A stretch of DNA of 64,000 nucleotides from NCBI GenBank assembly GCA_015075445.1, contig JABTUJ010000037.1, forward strand, positions 42,517 to 106,516, given 5' to 3'. The translations under genes were made by a program, and so were the position numbers. The DNA comes from Verrucomicrobiales bacterium (GTDB taxonomy: Bacteria; Verrucomicrobiota; Verrucomicrobiia; Limisphaerales; J093). Below are positions 51,857 through 60,069 of the stretch, piece after piece; position 1 is the stretch's first letter, and each line of letters starts with the position of its first letter. A model generated the notes under the pieces. That model was not told where the DNA came from. It saw only the letters and a list, made by a program, of their open reading frames with translations, and did not search any database.

Positions 51857-51883
51857 GGAGCCCACCCGTCGCTTGCCGGCCAC

Positions 51884-52948
51884 ATGAAACCACTTTGGAC
51901 CTGGGTTCCCCTGCTGCTGCTCTGTCTCGCGCCGGGGGCGGGCCACGGCGCTGAGGGAGCCGATGAACGCGTCCGGTTGCTCACCGCCCACGTGGACATT
52001 GCCGTGACGTACCAACCCGCCGACGAAACCAACAAGCTGGGCATCGTGGTCCGCGATGATGATCAGGGCCAGACCTACCAATCGAACGAAGTCAGCCTCG
52101 TCGCCGTCGAGGCCGCCCGCCTGACCCTGCCCGCTGGCACCATTTTTGGCGACGAAGGAGACCCGCTCTGGGTGTTGCCCCAGGCGCTCAACCCGGAGGT
52201 CCTTTACGTGGGACTCTCCGGCGAAGCGCTCTTCCCGGGCCCGTTCGCCGGCACGGTGGAACTGCGGTTGGTCGAGCTGCGGGGACCCGGCCACCTCTTC
52301 CTCTGGCAGGCCGGCGCTTTCGGCGAATTCGACCTGCGGATGGATACCACCGACGGCGTCTCGCCCGCCGATCACGTCCCGGTCGCCGTGGGCGGTCATG
52401 CCCACTACAACTGGGGCTTCACCACCAACGGCGTGTTCGAGGTCGTGCTCCAGGCGTTCGGCCAGCGCGCCGGCGTGGCCACCAACGACTTCAGCCTCCC
52501 CACGGCTCTCCGCTTCGAAGTGGAACCGCTGCCCCCCGAACCGGACTCCCCGTTCCGCCAATGGCAGCGCGTCCAATGGCCCGACAGCGAGGACCCCGCC
52601 GTCATCGGACCGGACGCCGACCCCGACCACGACACGGTCGTCAACGCCGTCGAATATGCCCTGGGCCTGGACCCGAAAACCTCCAGCCGGGATGGCCTGC
52701 CGGTCGCCCGCGCGACCGGTACCCCGCCGCGGGCCACCCTCCAGTTCACGACGCCCGTCACCGCCACGGACGTCGAGTTCGTCTGCTGGCGCGCGTTCAC
52801 TCTCCCGGCAGCCAGTTGGGACCGATTACCCGGCCCCCAAGTGGCTCCAGGATTGCCTGATGACGACGACCGGGTGTTGCTGTTCGACGGAGGCCCCATC
52901 GAATCGAGCCGGCCACTCTTCCTCCGGCTCGAGATCCACCTCAAGTAA
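51884..52948 (+). CDS. Choice-of-anchor M protein with C-terminal extension
   Basis: A 354-residue paralogue of the preceding gene. Signal peptide: PLWTWVPLLLLCLAPGAGHG. The body repeats the family pattern (LLTAHVDIAVTYQPADETN, DPLWVLPQALNPEVLYVGLS, VAVGGHAHYNWGFTTNG). In place of PEP-CTERM it carries DPDHDTVVNAVEYALGLDPK and a 90-residue beta tail (FLRLEIHLK end) found on many secreted Verrucomicrobial proteins, so the two paralogues use different surface fates. Both are probably translated from one mRNA with the pseudopilin gene. Confidence 0.8.
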   Translation: MKPLWTWVPLLLLCLAPGAGHGAEGADERVRLLTAHVDIAVTYQPADETNKLGIVVRDDDQGQTYQSNEVSLVAVEAARLTLPAGTIFGDEGDPLWVLPQALNPEVLYVGLSGEALFPGPFAGTVELRLVELRGPGHLFLWQAGAFGEFDLRMDTTDGVSPADHVPVAVGGHAHYNWGFTTNGVFEVVLQAFGQRAGVATNDFSLPTALRFEVEPLPPEPDSPFRQWQRVQWPDSEDPAVIGPDADPDHDTVVNAVEYALGLDPKTSSRDGLPVARATGTPPRATLQFTTPVTATDVEFVCWRAFTLPAASWDRLPGPQVAPGLPDDDDRVLLFDGGPIESSRPLFLRLEIHLK

Positions 52949-52994
52949 CGAGGCAGCCCTTCGCGCGCACTGCACCGGAGTCGCACGAATCATG

Positions 52995-53167
52995 GACCTC
53001 ATCCGCGGAATCCGTGCCATCCGCGGTTCAAGGGAAGCGGGCTGTTCCTTGCGGACCTGCTGAGGGGCCATGAACCGGGGAGGGTGCAGGCTGGAAGCCC
53101 GCACCACAGGTTCATGGGAAGGTCCGGGTTCCTTACCGCGGATGGCACGGATTCCGCGGATGAGGTC
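52995..53167. repeat. Perfect 32-bp inverted repeat
   Basis: 52995-53026 (starts GACCTCATCCGCGGAATCCG) is exactly reverse-complementary to 53136-53167. The two arms flank the reverse copy of the 29-bp dispersed repeat, so the 266-bp gap is a composite of repeats. The arms can form a long hairpin. No transposase is encoded inside. Confidence 0.85.
53085..53113 (-). repeat. 29-bp dispersed hairpin repeat, intergenic copy
   Basis: Exact reverse complement of 57221-57249 and 28/29 match to 42239-42267. It can form a small hairpin (GTGC-g-GGCT-tcc-AGCC-t-GCAC). Confidence 0.85.
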
Positions 53168-53214
53168 CAACGATCTTCTGCCGCTCCCGACTGCGCCGTC
53201 CGGTCCGCGCCGCT

Positions 53215-54045
53215 CTACGCCTCGCTGGAGCCCGGCACGAACACGTGTCGCAAATACTCGAGGCTCCGTGTGGCGATGGCCTCGGGTCCTTCCTCGAAGT
53301 TGAACACCTCGACGGACACGTAGCCGTGGTAGCCGACATCGCGCAGCGCGGCGGCAATTGGATGGAAATCCACGTCGCCGAAGCCCGGCCCCTTGAGGTT
53401 GCGGTCGTTCGCGTGAAAATGGGCGAAGTCCGGCCAGGCCGCCCGGATGATCTCGGGAATCGGCGTCGCCTCCGAACACATGGCTTTCACGTCCAGGATG
53501 ATCTTGAACGCGGACGAACCGAACTCCCGCACATGGCGCAACGCCTCGGCGGCCGTGTTGACGAAGTTGGTCTCGGCCGGCGCCAAGGGCTCCAGGCACA
53601 GGACAACTCCCCGCTCCTCCGCCCGCCGCCCAGCGTCCCGGAAACACTCCGCCGCCCAGCGCCAACCCTCAGCCGGCGTGACGCCCTCGGCGAGGTTCCG
53701 CTGTTTGGGCGAGCCCACGACCACGACACGGCCCCCCACATCCGCACAGCAATCCACGAGTTCGACGAAGTACTTCGCCGTGCGCGCCCGCACTTCCGGG
53801 TCCGGCGACGTGAGGTGGAGTCCTTCGGTCTGGACCAAAACCCAGTGCAGGCCCGCAACCTCCAAACCAGCCCGGGCCGCGGTCTCACGAATCGCCGTCC
53901 GGTCCGCGGCGGACAGATCGGTCACCGACGGACGAAACGTGAACGGAGCGATCTCAATGGCGTCGTAGCCCACCTGCGCCGCCAGGGCGCAGGCGTCGGC
54001 GAACTTCCAGCCCTGGAAGATCTCGTTGCAGATGGCGAACTTCAT
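53215..54045 (-). CDS. Sugar phosphate isomerase/epimerase-like protein, cytoplasmic
   Basis: A 276-residue TIM-barrel protein without a signal peptide. Motifs: MKFAICNEIFQGWKFADACA, GYDAIEIAPFTF, then VVLCLEPLAPAETNFVNTAA (metal Glu), FKIILDVKAMCSEATP, DFAHFHANDRNLKGPGFGDV and YVSVEVFNFEEG, the Glu/Asp/His metal ligands of the xylose-isomerase-like superfamily. It resembles hydroxypyruvate isomerase/IolE-like enzymes; the exact sugar is unknown. The start is 6 nt from the stop of the cytochrome gene upstream, so the two form an operon. Confidence 0.85.
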   Translation of the reverse strand: MKFAICNEIFQGWKFADACALAAQVGYDAIEIAPFTFRPSVTDLSAADRTAIRETAARAGLEVAGLHWVLVQTEGLHLTSPDPEVRARTAKYFVELVDCCADVGGRVVVVGSPKQRNLAEGVTPAEGWRWAAECFRDAGRRAEERGVVLCLEPLAPAETNFVNTAAEALRHVREFGSSAFKIILDVKAMCSEATPIPEIIRAAWPDFAHFHANDRNLKGPGFGDVDFHPIAAALRDVGYHGYVSVEVFNFEEGPEAIATRSLEYLRHVFVPGSSEA

Positions 54046-54051
54046 CGCCTG

Positions 54052-54462
54052 CTACTTGGCGCCCTGCTCGATCCAGGCGCGAATCAGGCTCACCTGCTCC
54101 TTGGTGAGCGGCTCGTCCTTGCCCTCGGGCGGCATGGCCGTGTCCTCGTCCAGTCGCGCCACGCTCCACAGCAACGGGCTCTTGTCGATCTTGCCAGCCT
54201 CGACCACCTTGCCGATGTCGCCGCCCTTGAGCGTGGCCTCGCGGCTTTCCAGGCGCAGGTCCCCCTTTTGCTTCTCGGGCCCATGACACTTCACGCAGGA
54301 CTTCTCAAAAATGGGCTTGATGTCCTTGTCAAACGTCACGCCCGGCTTGGCGGCCGCTGGGGGCAGTTTCGCCAGGTTGGGAGTTTTCGCACTCGCGGCC
54401 GAGGCGGTCACAATCGCGGCGGCGAAGGCCGCGGTCAGGCTGAGGAGTCCGGTGAGCTTCAT
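54052..54462 (-). CDS. Exported monohaem cytochrome c-like protein (PSCyt1 type)
   Basis: A 136-residue product from ATG 54462; the longer frame adds unlikely N-terminal sequence. Signal peptide: LLSLTAAFAAAIVTASAASA. A single haem site CVKCHG is flanked by FDKDIKPIFEKS and PEKQKGDLRLESR, the pattern of the Planctomycete cytochrome C (PSCyt1) domain, and AMPPEGKDEPLTKEQVSLIR supplies the methionine ligand region. It probably carries electrons in the periplasm. It precedes the sugar isomerase gene by 6 nt; a dehydrogenase partner is not seen. Confidence 0.88.
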   Translation of the reverse strand: MKLTGLLSLTAAFAAAIVTASAASAKTPNLAKLPPAAAKPGVTFDKDIKPIFEKSCVKCHGPEKQKGDLRLESREATLKGGDIGKVVEAGKIDKSPLLWSVARLDEDTAMPPEGKDEPLTKEQVSLIRAWIEQGAK

Positions 54463-54563
54463 GGTCAATAATGTGGCGGCGAATGTGGCGGCACTCCGGG
54501 CAGGCGTCAAAAAAAATCCCCCCCGCTTCGAGCTTGCCGATCGCCGCACGTTCGGTTTAAGGC

Positions 54564-55484
54564 ATGGGCATGCTCCGCGTCGCTTCCCGGGCCGAAAGTG
54601 ATTTTGACGTCAGCGCGTATCTGGCGCGCTCGACGACGGTCGTTAACCGCGCCCTCGACCGGTATCTGCCGCGTCCCACGGCCAAGCCGCGGACCCTGCA
54701 CCAGGCCATGCGCTACTCGCTGTTTGCCGGCGGGAAACGGCTGCGCCCGGCCCTCTGCCTGGCCGCGGCTGAGGCCTGTGGCGGGGCGTGGACCGACGCC
54801 CTGCCGCTGGCCTGCGCCGTCGAGTGCATCCACACCTACTCGCTGATCCACGACGATCTGCCGGCGATGGACAACGACGACTTCCGGCGGGGCAAGCCGA
54901 CCAACCACAAGGTCTATGGGGAAGGGATCGCCATCCTGGCCGGCGACGCCCTCCTCACGCTGGCTTTCGAGCTCCTGGTCCAGGGCCGCCTCGGCCGGCG
55001 CTATGAACACCGCGACCTGGTGCTCGAACTGGCCCGCGCCTCGGGTTCGCAACAACTGGTCGGAGGCCAGGTCGCCGATCTCGAGGCCGAAGGTCACCCG
55101 GTCAACGCCGCCCAACTCCGCTACATCCACGAGCGCAAGACTTCCGCCCTCCTCGCCTGTGCCGTCCGCCTCGGTGGCATGAGCGCCAACTGCCCGCCTG
55201 CGCAGCTCGCGGCCTTGACGGACTTCGGCCACCACGTCGGCCTCGCTTTCCAGGTGATCGACGACATCCTCGACGTCACGCAGTCCAGCGAGCAACTCGG
55301 CAAGACTGCTGGCAAAGACACCGCCGCCAGCAAGGCCACCTATCCGGCCATCCTCGGGCTCGAGCGATCCCGGCGCGTGGCGCAACAGCTCACCGACCGC
55401 GCCTTTGCCGCCCTCCGGGTCTTCCGCGGCCGGGCTCCGGCGCTGGCCGGCCTGGCATCGTTCCTCCTGAATCGGGACCGCTGA
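54564..55484 (+). CDS. ispA: Polyprenyl (geranyl/farnesyl) diphosphate synthase
   Basis: A 306-residue product (ATG 54564; a second ATG at 54570). FAGGKRLRPALCLAAAEACGG, the first Asp-rich motif LIHDDLPAMDNDDFRRGKPT (DDx4D) and the second GLAFQVIDDILDVTQSSEQL (DDxxD) are complete, with KATYPAILGLERS near the end. Side chains before the first motif (YS) suggest a C15-C20 product; the exact length is not certain. It begins a prenyl synthase, tlyA, NAD kinase run typical of many bacteria, here without dxs. Confidence 0.9.
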   Translation: MGMLRVASRAESDFDVSAYLARSTTVVNRALDRYLPRPTAKPRTLHQAMRYSLFAGGKRLRPALCLAAAEACGGAWTDALPLACAVECIHTYSLIHDDLPAMDNDDFRRGKPTNHKVYGEGIAILAGDALLTLAFELLVQGRLGRRYEHRDLVLELARASGSQQLVGGQVADLEAEGHPVNAAQLRYIHERKTSALLACAVRLGGMSANCPPAQLAALTDFGHHVGLAFQVIDDILDVTQSSEQLGKTAGKDTAASKATYPAILGLERSRRVAQQLTDRAFAALRVFRGRAPALAGLASFLLNRDR

Positions 55485-55576
55485 CCTGCACGCCCCGCGG
55501 CGGGCACGACGGTCTCGCCGGACGACGGGTGGCCCGGCGCCCCGTGCTCCGCCGGACCCGCGACTCCCTTCGCCGT

Positions 55577-56329
55577 GTGACCCCTCGTCAACGACTGGAC
55601 CAGGAACTGGTCACCCGCGGCCTGTGTGCCAGCCGCGAGCAAGCCCGCCGGGCGATCCTCGCCGGCCGCGTCCGCGTGAACGGCCAGCCCGCCCGCAAAC
55701 CAGGCGACGCCGTCCGGACCGGGGCCGCCGTGGAATTGATCGCGCCGGAGAAGTACGTCAGCCGCGGGGGCTGGAAGCTCGAGCACGCCCTCGAGCACTT
55801 CAGTTTGGATGTCCGCGGGATGGTGGCGGTGGACGTGGGGGCCTCGACTGGCGGCTTCACCGACTGCCTGCTGCAACGGGGGGCGGCGCAGGTGTACGCC
55901 GTGGACGTGGGCCAGGGCCAGCTCGCCTGGAAGCTGCGCCAGGACCCCCGGGTGGTCGTCCTCGAGCGGACCAATGCACGTTACCTGACGCGCGCCCAGT
56001 TGCCGGCGGGCTTCGCGGGGGCGCACTTGGCCGTGCTGGATTGCTCGTTCATCTCCCTCCGGCTGATCCTGCCCGCCGCGGTTGCCTTGTTGCAGCCGTC
56101 CGGTAAGCTCGTCGCGTTGATCAAACCCCAGTTCGAAGCGGGTCGGGCCGAAGCGGACCGCGGTGCCGGCGTGATCCAGGACCCGGCTGTGCATGCCCGG
56201 GTGCTGGCCGGGCTCGAGGCGTTTGCCGCTTCCTTCCCCGGCCTCCGCTGGCAGGGGGTCACGGAGTCGCCGCTGCGCGGCCCGGCCGGCAACCGCGAAT
56301 TCCTCGCTCTGCTTGAGAAAACTGAATGA
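55577..56329 (+). CDS. tlyA: TlyA-family rRNA 2'-O-methyltransferase
   Basis: A 250-residue product. GTG 55577 is chosen because it starts the S4 domain as in relatives (PRQRLDQELVTRGLCASREQ, RRAILAGRVRVNGQ); an upstream GTG at 55529 would add 16 residues. The FtsJ-like methyltransferase follows with KLEHALEHFSLD, MVAVDVGASTGGFTDCLLQR and LDCSFISLRLILPA. TlyA methylates 16S C1409 and 23S C1920 in mycobacteria. The gene overlaps the next one by about 17 nt. Confidence 0.88.
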   Translation: MTPRQRLDQELVTRGLCASREQARRAILAGRVRVNGQPARKPGDAVRTGAAVELIAPEKYVSRGGWKLEHALEHFSLDVRGMVAVDVGASTGGFTDCLLQRGAAQVYAVDVGQGQLAWKLRQDPRVVVLERTNARYLTRAQLPAGFAGAHLAVLDCSFISLRLILPAAVALLQPSGKLVALIKPQFEAGRAEADRGAGVIQDPAVHARVLAGLEAFAASFPGLRWQGVTESPLRGPAGNREFLALLEKTE

Positions 56330-57197
56330 CCAGATCCGCCGGCTCGGCCTGGTGGTGAACCCGGACAAACCGGCCGCTCGCACGCTGGCCCGAAGAGCCG
56401 TGGCCCTGCTGGCCGCCCGACGCTGTGAGGTGTGGACCCATGCCGCGACCGCGGAGTTCGCCCGGCTCTCCCTGCCGACCTGTGCTTCCGAAGCCGACCT
56501 GGCACGACAGGTCGATGTCCTGCTGGTGTTGGGAGGGGACGGCACCATGCTGCGGGTGGCCCGCGACACCGCCGGCGCCAACACCCCCGTCCTCGGCGTC
56601 AACCTCGGCACGCTCGGATTCCTGACCGCCGCCGCGGCCCGCGGCCTCGCCCAAACCCTGGACCTGCTCTGGTCCGGCGAATGCGTGGTGGAATCCCGGT
56701 CGCTCATCGAGGCGACCGCCTCGCTCGTCCAGGGACCCGTGGCCGAGCTGGCCCTGAACGATTTCGTCATCAGCCGCGGCGCTGTCCCCCGGTTGATCGA
56801 GCTCGAGGTGCGGGTGAACGGCGAACTGCTCACCAGCTACCGCGGGGATGGTTTGATCGTGAGTTCCCCCACCGGTTCCACGGCCTACTCGCTGGCGGCG
56901 GGGGGGGCCGTGGTCAGCCCGCTGGCGGAGGTCTTCGCCCTCACGCCCATTTGCCCCCACACGCTCTCGAACCGCTCGGTCATCGTCCGCCTGGACGCGC
57001 AGGTTGAGGTGCTCCTGCGCAGCCAGCGCGTCGAGACCTTCCTCGCCGCTGATGGCCTCATGCGGGCCGAGTTGACCGCCGGCGAATCCGTAGTCATCCG
57101 CCGCAGCCAGCACGCCGCGCACCTGGTGCGGCTGCCCGGCAGCTCCTTCTTCGACACCCTCCGCCAAAAACTGAACTGGAGCGGATCCAGCGTATGA
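56313..57197 (+). CDS. nadK: NAD kinase
   Basis: About 294 residues. TTG 56313, inside the end of tlyA, is the likely start (MRKLNDQIRRLGLVVNPDKP); no ATG lies closer. Motifs are LVLGGDGTMLRVARDTAG (the GGDGT ATP site), LGVNLGTLGFLTA, ELALNDFVISRG and IVSSPTGSTAYSLAAGG. The enzyme makes NADP from NAD and ATP. The C-terminal domain closes with VETFLAADGLMRAEL. The start codon is inferred, not certain. Confidence 0.9.
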   Translation: MRKLNDQIRRLGLVVNPDKPAARTLARRAVALLAARRCEVWTHAATAEFARLSLPTCASEADLARQVDVLLVLGGDGTMLRVARDTAGANTPVLGVNLGTLGFLTAAAARGLAQTLDLLWSGECVVESRSLIEATASLVQGPVAELALNDFVISRGAVPRLIELEVRVNGELLTSYRGDGLIVSSPTGSTAYSLAAGGAVVSPLAEVFALTPICPHTLSNRSVIVRLDAQVEVLLRSQRVETFLAADGLMRAELTAGESVVIRRSQHAAHLVRLPGSSFFDTLRQKLNWSGSSV

Positions 57198-57220
57198 CCG
57201 GACCAGCCGTTTCTCTGCGT

Positions 57221-57249
57221 GAACCTGTGGTGCGGGCTTCCAGCCTGCA
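57221..57249 (+). repeat. 29-bp dispersed hairpin repeat, intergenic copy
   Basis: Identical in sequence, opposite strand, to 53085-53113, and 28/29 to 42239-42267 in the giant gene. It lies in the 85-bp gap before the LacI gene and may overlap its promoter region. Confidence 0.85.
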
Positions 57250-57282
57250 GCCTCCACCGTCCGCTTCTCACGAGACCCTGCC

Positions 57283-58332
57283 ATGGTGCGCCTGAAAGAC
57301 ATCGCCGCCCGCAGCGGCCTGACCGTCATGACCGTCTCCCGCGCGTTGCGCGGTGCCAAGGACGTGGCCCCCGCCACCCAACTGCGGATCCGCGCCCTCG
57401 CCGCCGAAATGGGCTATGTCCCGGATGTCTCGGCCCGCGGTTTGCGGACCCGCAACACCGGGCTGCTGGGCGTCCTGATCCCTACCGTCACCGACCCCCT
57501 CTACGCCCGGCTCCTCCTGGCCCTCGAGGAACACGGACGCGCCGCCGGATACGACCTGCTGCTCGCGCACACCCTGCGGCAAACCGAACTCGAAGCCACC
57601 AACATCCTCCGCCTCCTCAGCCGCCGCGTGGAAGGTCTGTTCCTCCGCCCGGTGTATCGCTTCTCGCCTGAGGCGCCGATTTACGCCGAATTGCGGCGCC
57701 GGGGCACCCGCGTGGTCCTGCTCGGTCACCACGCCCCGTTCTGCGCCGACTTCCCGAACGTCGAGACCGACGACTTGGACGGCAGCCGGCAGCTCACCCG
57801 TCATCTCCTGAGCCTCGGCCACCGTCGCATCGCGTTCTTCGCGGGACCGGCCGTGTCCCCTGCGGCCGCCGAGCGGTTGGAGGGCTACCGGCGCGCCCTG
57901 CAAGAGGCTGGGATGGCCGTGGATGACCGGTTGGTATTCAACGCGGGAGTCGAAATGGCCGATGGTGCCCAGGCCGCCCAGCGCCTGCTCGAGGAAGGCA
58001 TCGAGCCCACCGCCATCCAGGCCATGAACGACCTGGTGGCCATCGGCGCCGCCAACGTCCTCCTGGCCCGCGGCTGGCGTGTGCCGGAGGACATCTCGAT
58101 CACCGGCTTCGGCAACATCCTCACGAGCGAACATTTCCGGGTCCCGCTCACCACGGTGCGGCAGCCCAAACACCGCCTCGGCGTGGCGGCCATGGAACTC
58201 ATGCAGGGCTTGCTGCGCGGCGAACACGTCGAAGGTCGCCGCCTGGCCGGCGAACTGGCGATCCGCGCCAGCACGGCCCGGCCTCGCGCCACGCCGGGCC
58301 TTCCGCGACCCGCCCCCGCCCAAGGGGTTTGA
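57283..58332 (+). CDS. LacI-family transcriptional regulator
   Basis: A 349-residue product. The helix-turn-helix and hinge are VRLKDIAARSGLTVMTVSRA and ARGLRTRNTGLLGVLIPTVT. The periplasmic-binding-like core has VETDDLDGSRQLTRHLLSLG and the C-terminal SITGFGNILTSEHF, with the ligand pocket around HRRIAFFAGPAVSP. It probably controls the URO-D gene that starts 57 nt downstream, perhaps as a repressor of a sugar- or alcohol-derived pathway; the inducer is unknown and no clear operator palindrome was found. Confidence 0.9.
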   Translation: MVRLKDIAARSGLTVMTVSRALRGAKDVAPATQLRIRALAAEMGYVPDVSARGLRTRNTGLLGVLIPTVTDPLYARLLLALEEHGRAAGYDLLLAHTLRQTELEATNILRLLSRRVEGLFLRPVYRFSPEAPIYAELRRRGTRVVLLGHHAPFCADFPNVETDDLDGSRQLTRHLLSLGHRRIAFFAGPAVSPAAAERLEGYRRALQEAGMAVDDRLVFNAGVEMADGAQAAQRLLEEGIEPTAIQAMNDLVAIGAANVLLARGWRVPEDISITGFGNILTSEHFRVPLTTVRQPKHRLGVAAMELMQGLLRGEHVEGRRLAGELAIRASTARPRATPGLPRPAPAQGV

Positions 58333-58388
58333 CACCGGTCAAGGGCATTCCCGCGCTCTCTCCGAACACTGCGCCTCGCACGTCGCCC

Positions 58389-59828
58389 ATGAACACTGAA
58401 CTGCTCTATCAACAACGCCTCAGCCGGTACGTCGCCGCCCTCCGCAACGAGAAACCCGACCGCGTCCCCCTGCGGCCGTTCGTCGCCGAGTTCACCGCCA
58501 CCTACGCCGGCATGACGTGCCAGGAGGTGGCCCACGACTACCACCGCGCGTTCGAGGCCGCCGTCCGCTGCGCCAAGGATTTTGACTGGGACGCCGTCGT
58601 CCCGAACATGGTCTACGTCTGGACCGGCCTGGCGCAGGCCATGAACCTCCGCTACTACGGCATCCCCGGCATCGGCATCCCCGCCGACAAGGGCTTCAAT
58701 TACATCGAGCCGCCCGAGGACCAGGCCTGGATGCGCGCCGACGAATACGACCACCTCATCGCCGACCCCACCGGGTTCCTCTACGAGGTGTGGTTCCCCC
58801 GCGTCTGCGCCGATGCCGTCCCGTCGGGCGCCCCGAACACCTACCGCAACAACCTCGCGTTCGTGAAGGGCGGCATGGCCATGCTCGAGTACTTCTATGC
58901 CTTCGGCCCCCAGGTGGGCCGGTTGCGCCAGGAATGCGGCACGGCCTCCGCCATCGCCGGCATCTTCAAGGCCCCCTTCGACATCCTCGCCGACAAACTC
59001 CGCGGCTACGTCGGCCTCACCATGGACATGCACACCCAGCCGGACAAGGTCCTGCGCGCCTGCGAAGCGCTCATGCCCCATCTCGTCCACTTGGGCCTCA
59101 CCACCGCCGACCCCCTGCGCCAGGTCCCCATTGGCTTCTGGATGCACCGCGGCTGCGTCCCGTTCATCAACCCGCGCCAGTTCGACTCCCACTATTGGCC
59201 CACCCTCAAGCCCTGCATCGAGGAGTTCTGGAAGCACGGCCACCAAACCCTCTTCTACGGCGAAGGCAAGTGGCGCCATCACTTCGACACCTTCCGCGAA
59301 CTCCCCGACCGCAGCATCATCTACCACTGCGATCAGGACGACATCTTCGAGGTCCACCGCAAATTACATGACAAGTTCGCCCTCAGCGGCGGCATCCCCA
59401 ACGTCCTGCTCAGCTATGGCAAACCGGAGGAGGTGCGTGCCTTCGTACAGCGCGTCCTCGCCGAGGTCGCCCGCGACGGCGGCTACATCATGGACGCCGG
59501 CGCCATCATGCAGGACGACACCCGCGTCGAGAACATGCGGGTCCTCACCGACACCACCCGCGAGTGCGGCGTCTACGACAGCCCCGGTTACGCCGTGACG
59601 TCTCCCGACCAGACCCGCGGACCTCAGCCCACACCCGACGACCTGAAGCGTCCCGGCCTGGCGAACCCGGTTTCCACTCGTAAGCCTCCCGGTACGGCGG
59701 TGCCCTGGGAGGAGAAGGTCAAGGAACTGCCGCCGCTTACCGGGGACCCCGAACTCGTCAAGCGCGTCTGGCAGCAAACCGACGCCTGGGGCAACACCTT
59801 CATCTGGCAGTGCCTCCTTAGCTTCTAG
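58389..59828 (+). CDS. URO-D superfamily protein, probable methyltransferase
   Basis: A 479-residue product (ATG 58389, chosen because NTELLYQQRLSRYVAALRNE is the usual family start). The TIM-barrel fold of uroporphyrinogen decarboxylase is recognisable (EKPDRVPLRPFVAEFTATYA; GFWMHRGCVPFINPRQFDSH; IIYHCDQDDIFEVHRKL; GGYIMDAGAIM). It lacks the HemE active-site Arg/Asp motif, and its context (LacI regulator, no haem genes) argues for the MtaA/CmuA-like methyltransferase side of the family. The substrate is unknown. It forms a transcription unit with the LacI gene. Confidence 0.75.
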   Translation: MNTELLYQQRLSRYVAALRNEKPDRVPLRPFVAEFTATYAGMTCQEVAHDYHRAFEAAVRCAKDFDWDAVVPNMVYVWTGLAQAMNLRYYGIPGIGIPADKGFNYIEPPEDQAWMRADEYDHLIADPTGFLYEVWFPRVCADAVPSGAPNTYRNNLAFVKGGMAMLEYFYAFGPQVGRLRQECGTASAIAGIFKAPFDILADKLRGYVGLTMDMHTQPDKVLRACEALMPHLVHLGLTTADPLRQVPIGFWMHRGCVPFINPRQFDSHYWPTLKPCIEEFWKHGHQTLFYGEGKWRHHFDTFRELPDRSIIYHCDQDDIFEVHRKLHDKFALSGGIPNVLLSYGKPEEVRAFVQRVLAEVARDGGYIMDAGAIMQDDTRVENMRVLTDTTRECGVYDSPGYAVTSPDQTRGPQPTPDDLKRPGLANPVSTRKPPGTAVPWEEKVKELPPLTGDPELVKRVWQQTDAWGNTFIWQCLLSF

Positions 59829-59842
59829 ATCCCCTCATCCCC

Positions 59843-59873
59843 ACTCCCGATGTTCGTAATCGGTGCAGAATCC
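59843..59873 (+). repeat. Half copy of the palindromic repeat
   Basis: GATGTTCGTAATCGGTGCAG is a diverged left half of the palindromic unit (array consensus GATGTTCGAAATCTGCGGAG) with no matching right half. It sits at the start of a 241-bp gap (59829-60069) that otherwise shows only GC-rich DNA and the likely leuD promoter. Confidence 0.6.
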
Positions 59874-60069
59874 GGGGAGGGGGGGGCTCCAACCCTCAGG
59901 ACGGCGGTTCTCCCGTGCGGGGGGCATGCCCAGTGGCCCTGAAGCTGTGGGGCCAGGGTGCTTCCGGGCCAGGACCCGGCGGCCGCACCGCTCCCCCCGG
60001 GAAGGGCTGGTTCACGAGGGGCCGCCGTTTTCGGGTTGTACCGGCGGGGGCGCCGGGCATGATCGCGGC

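Noticed and set aside
58389..59828. HemE uroporphyrinogen decarboxylase
   Set aside because: The HemE N-terminal catalytic motif is missing and no haem genes are near; the family-level call is safer.
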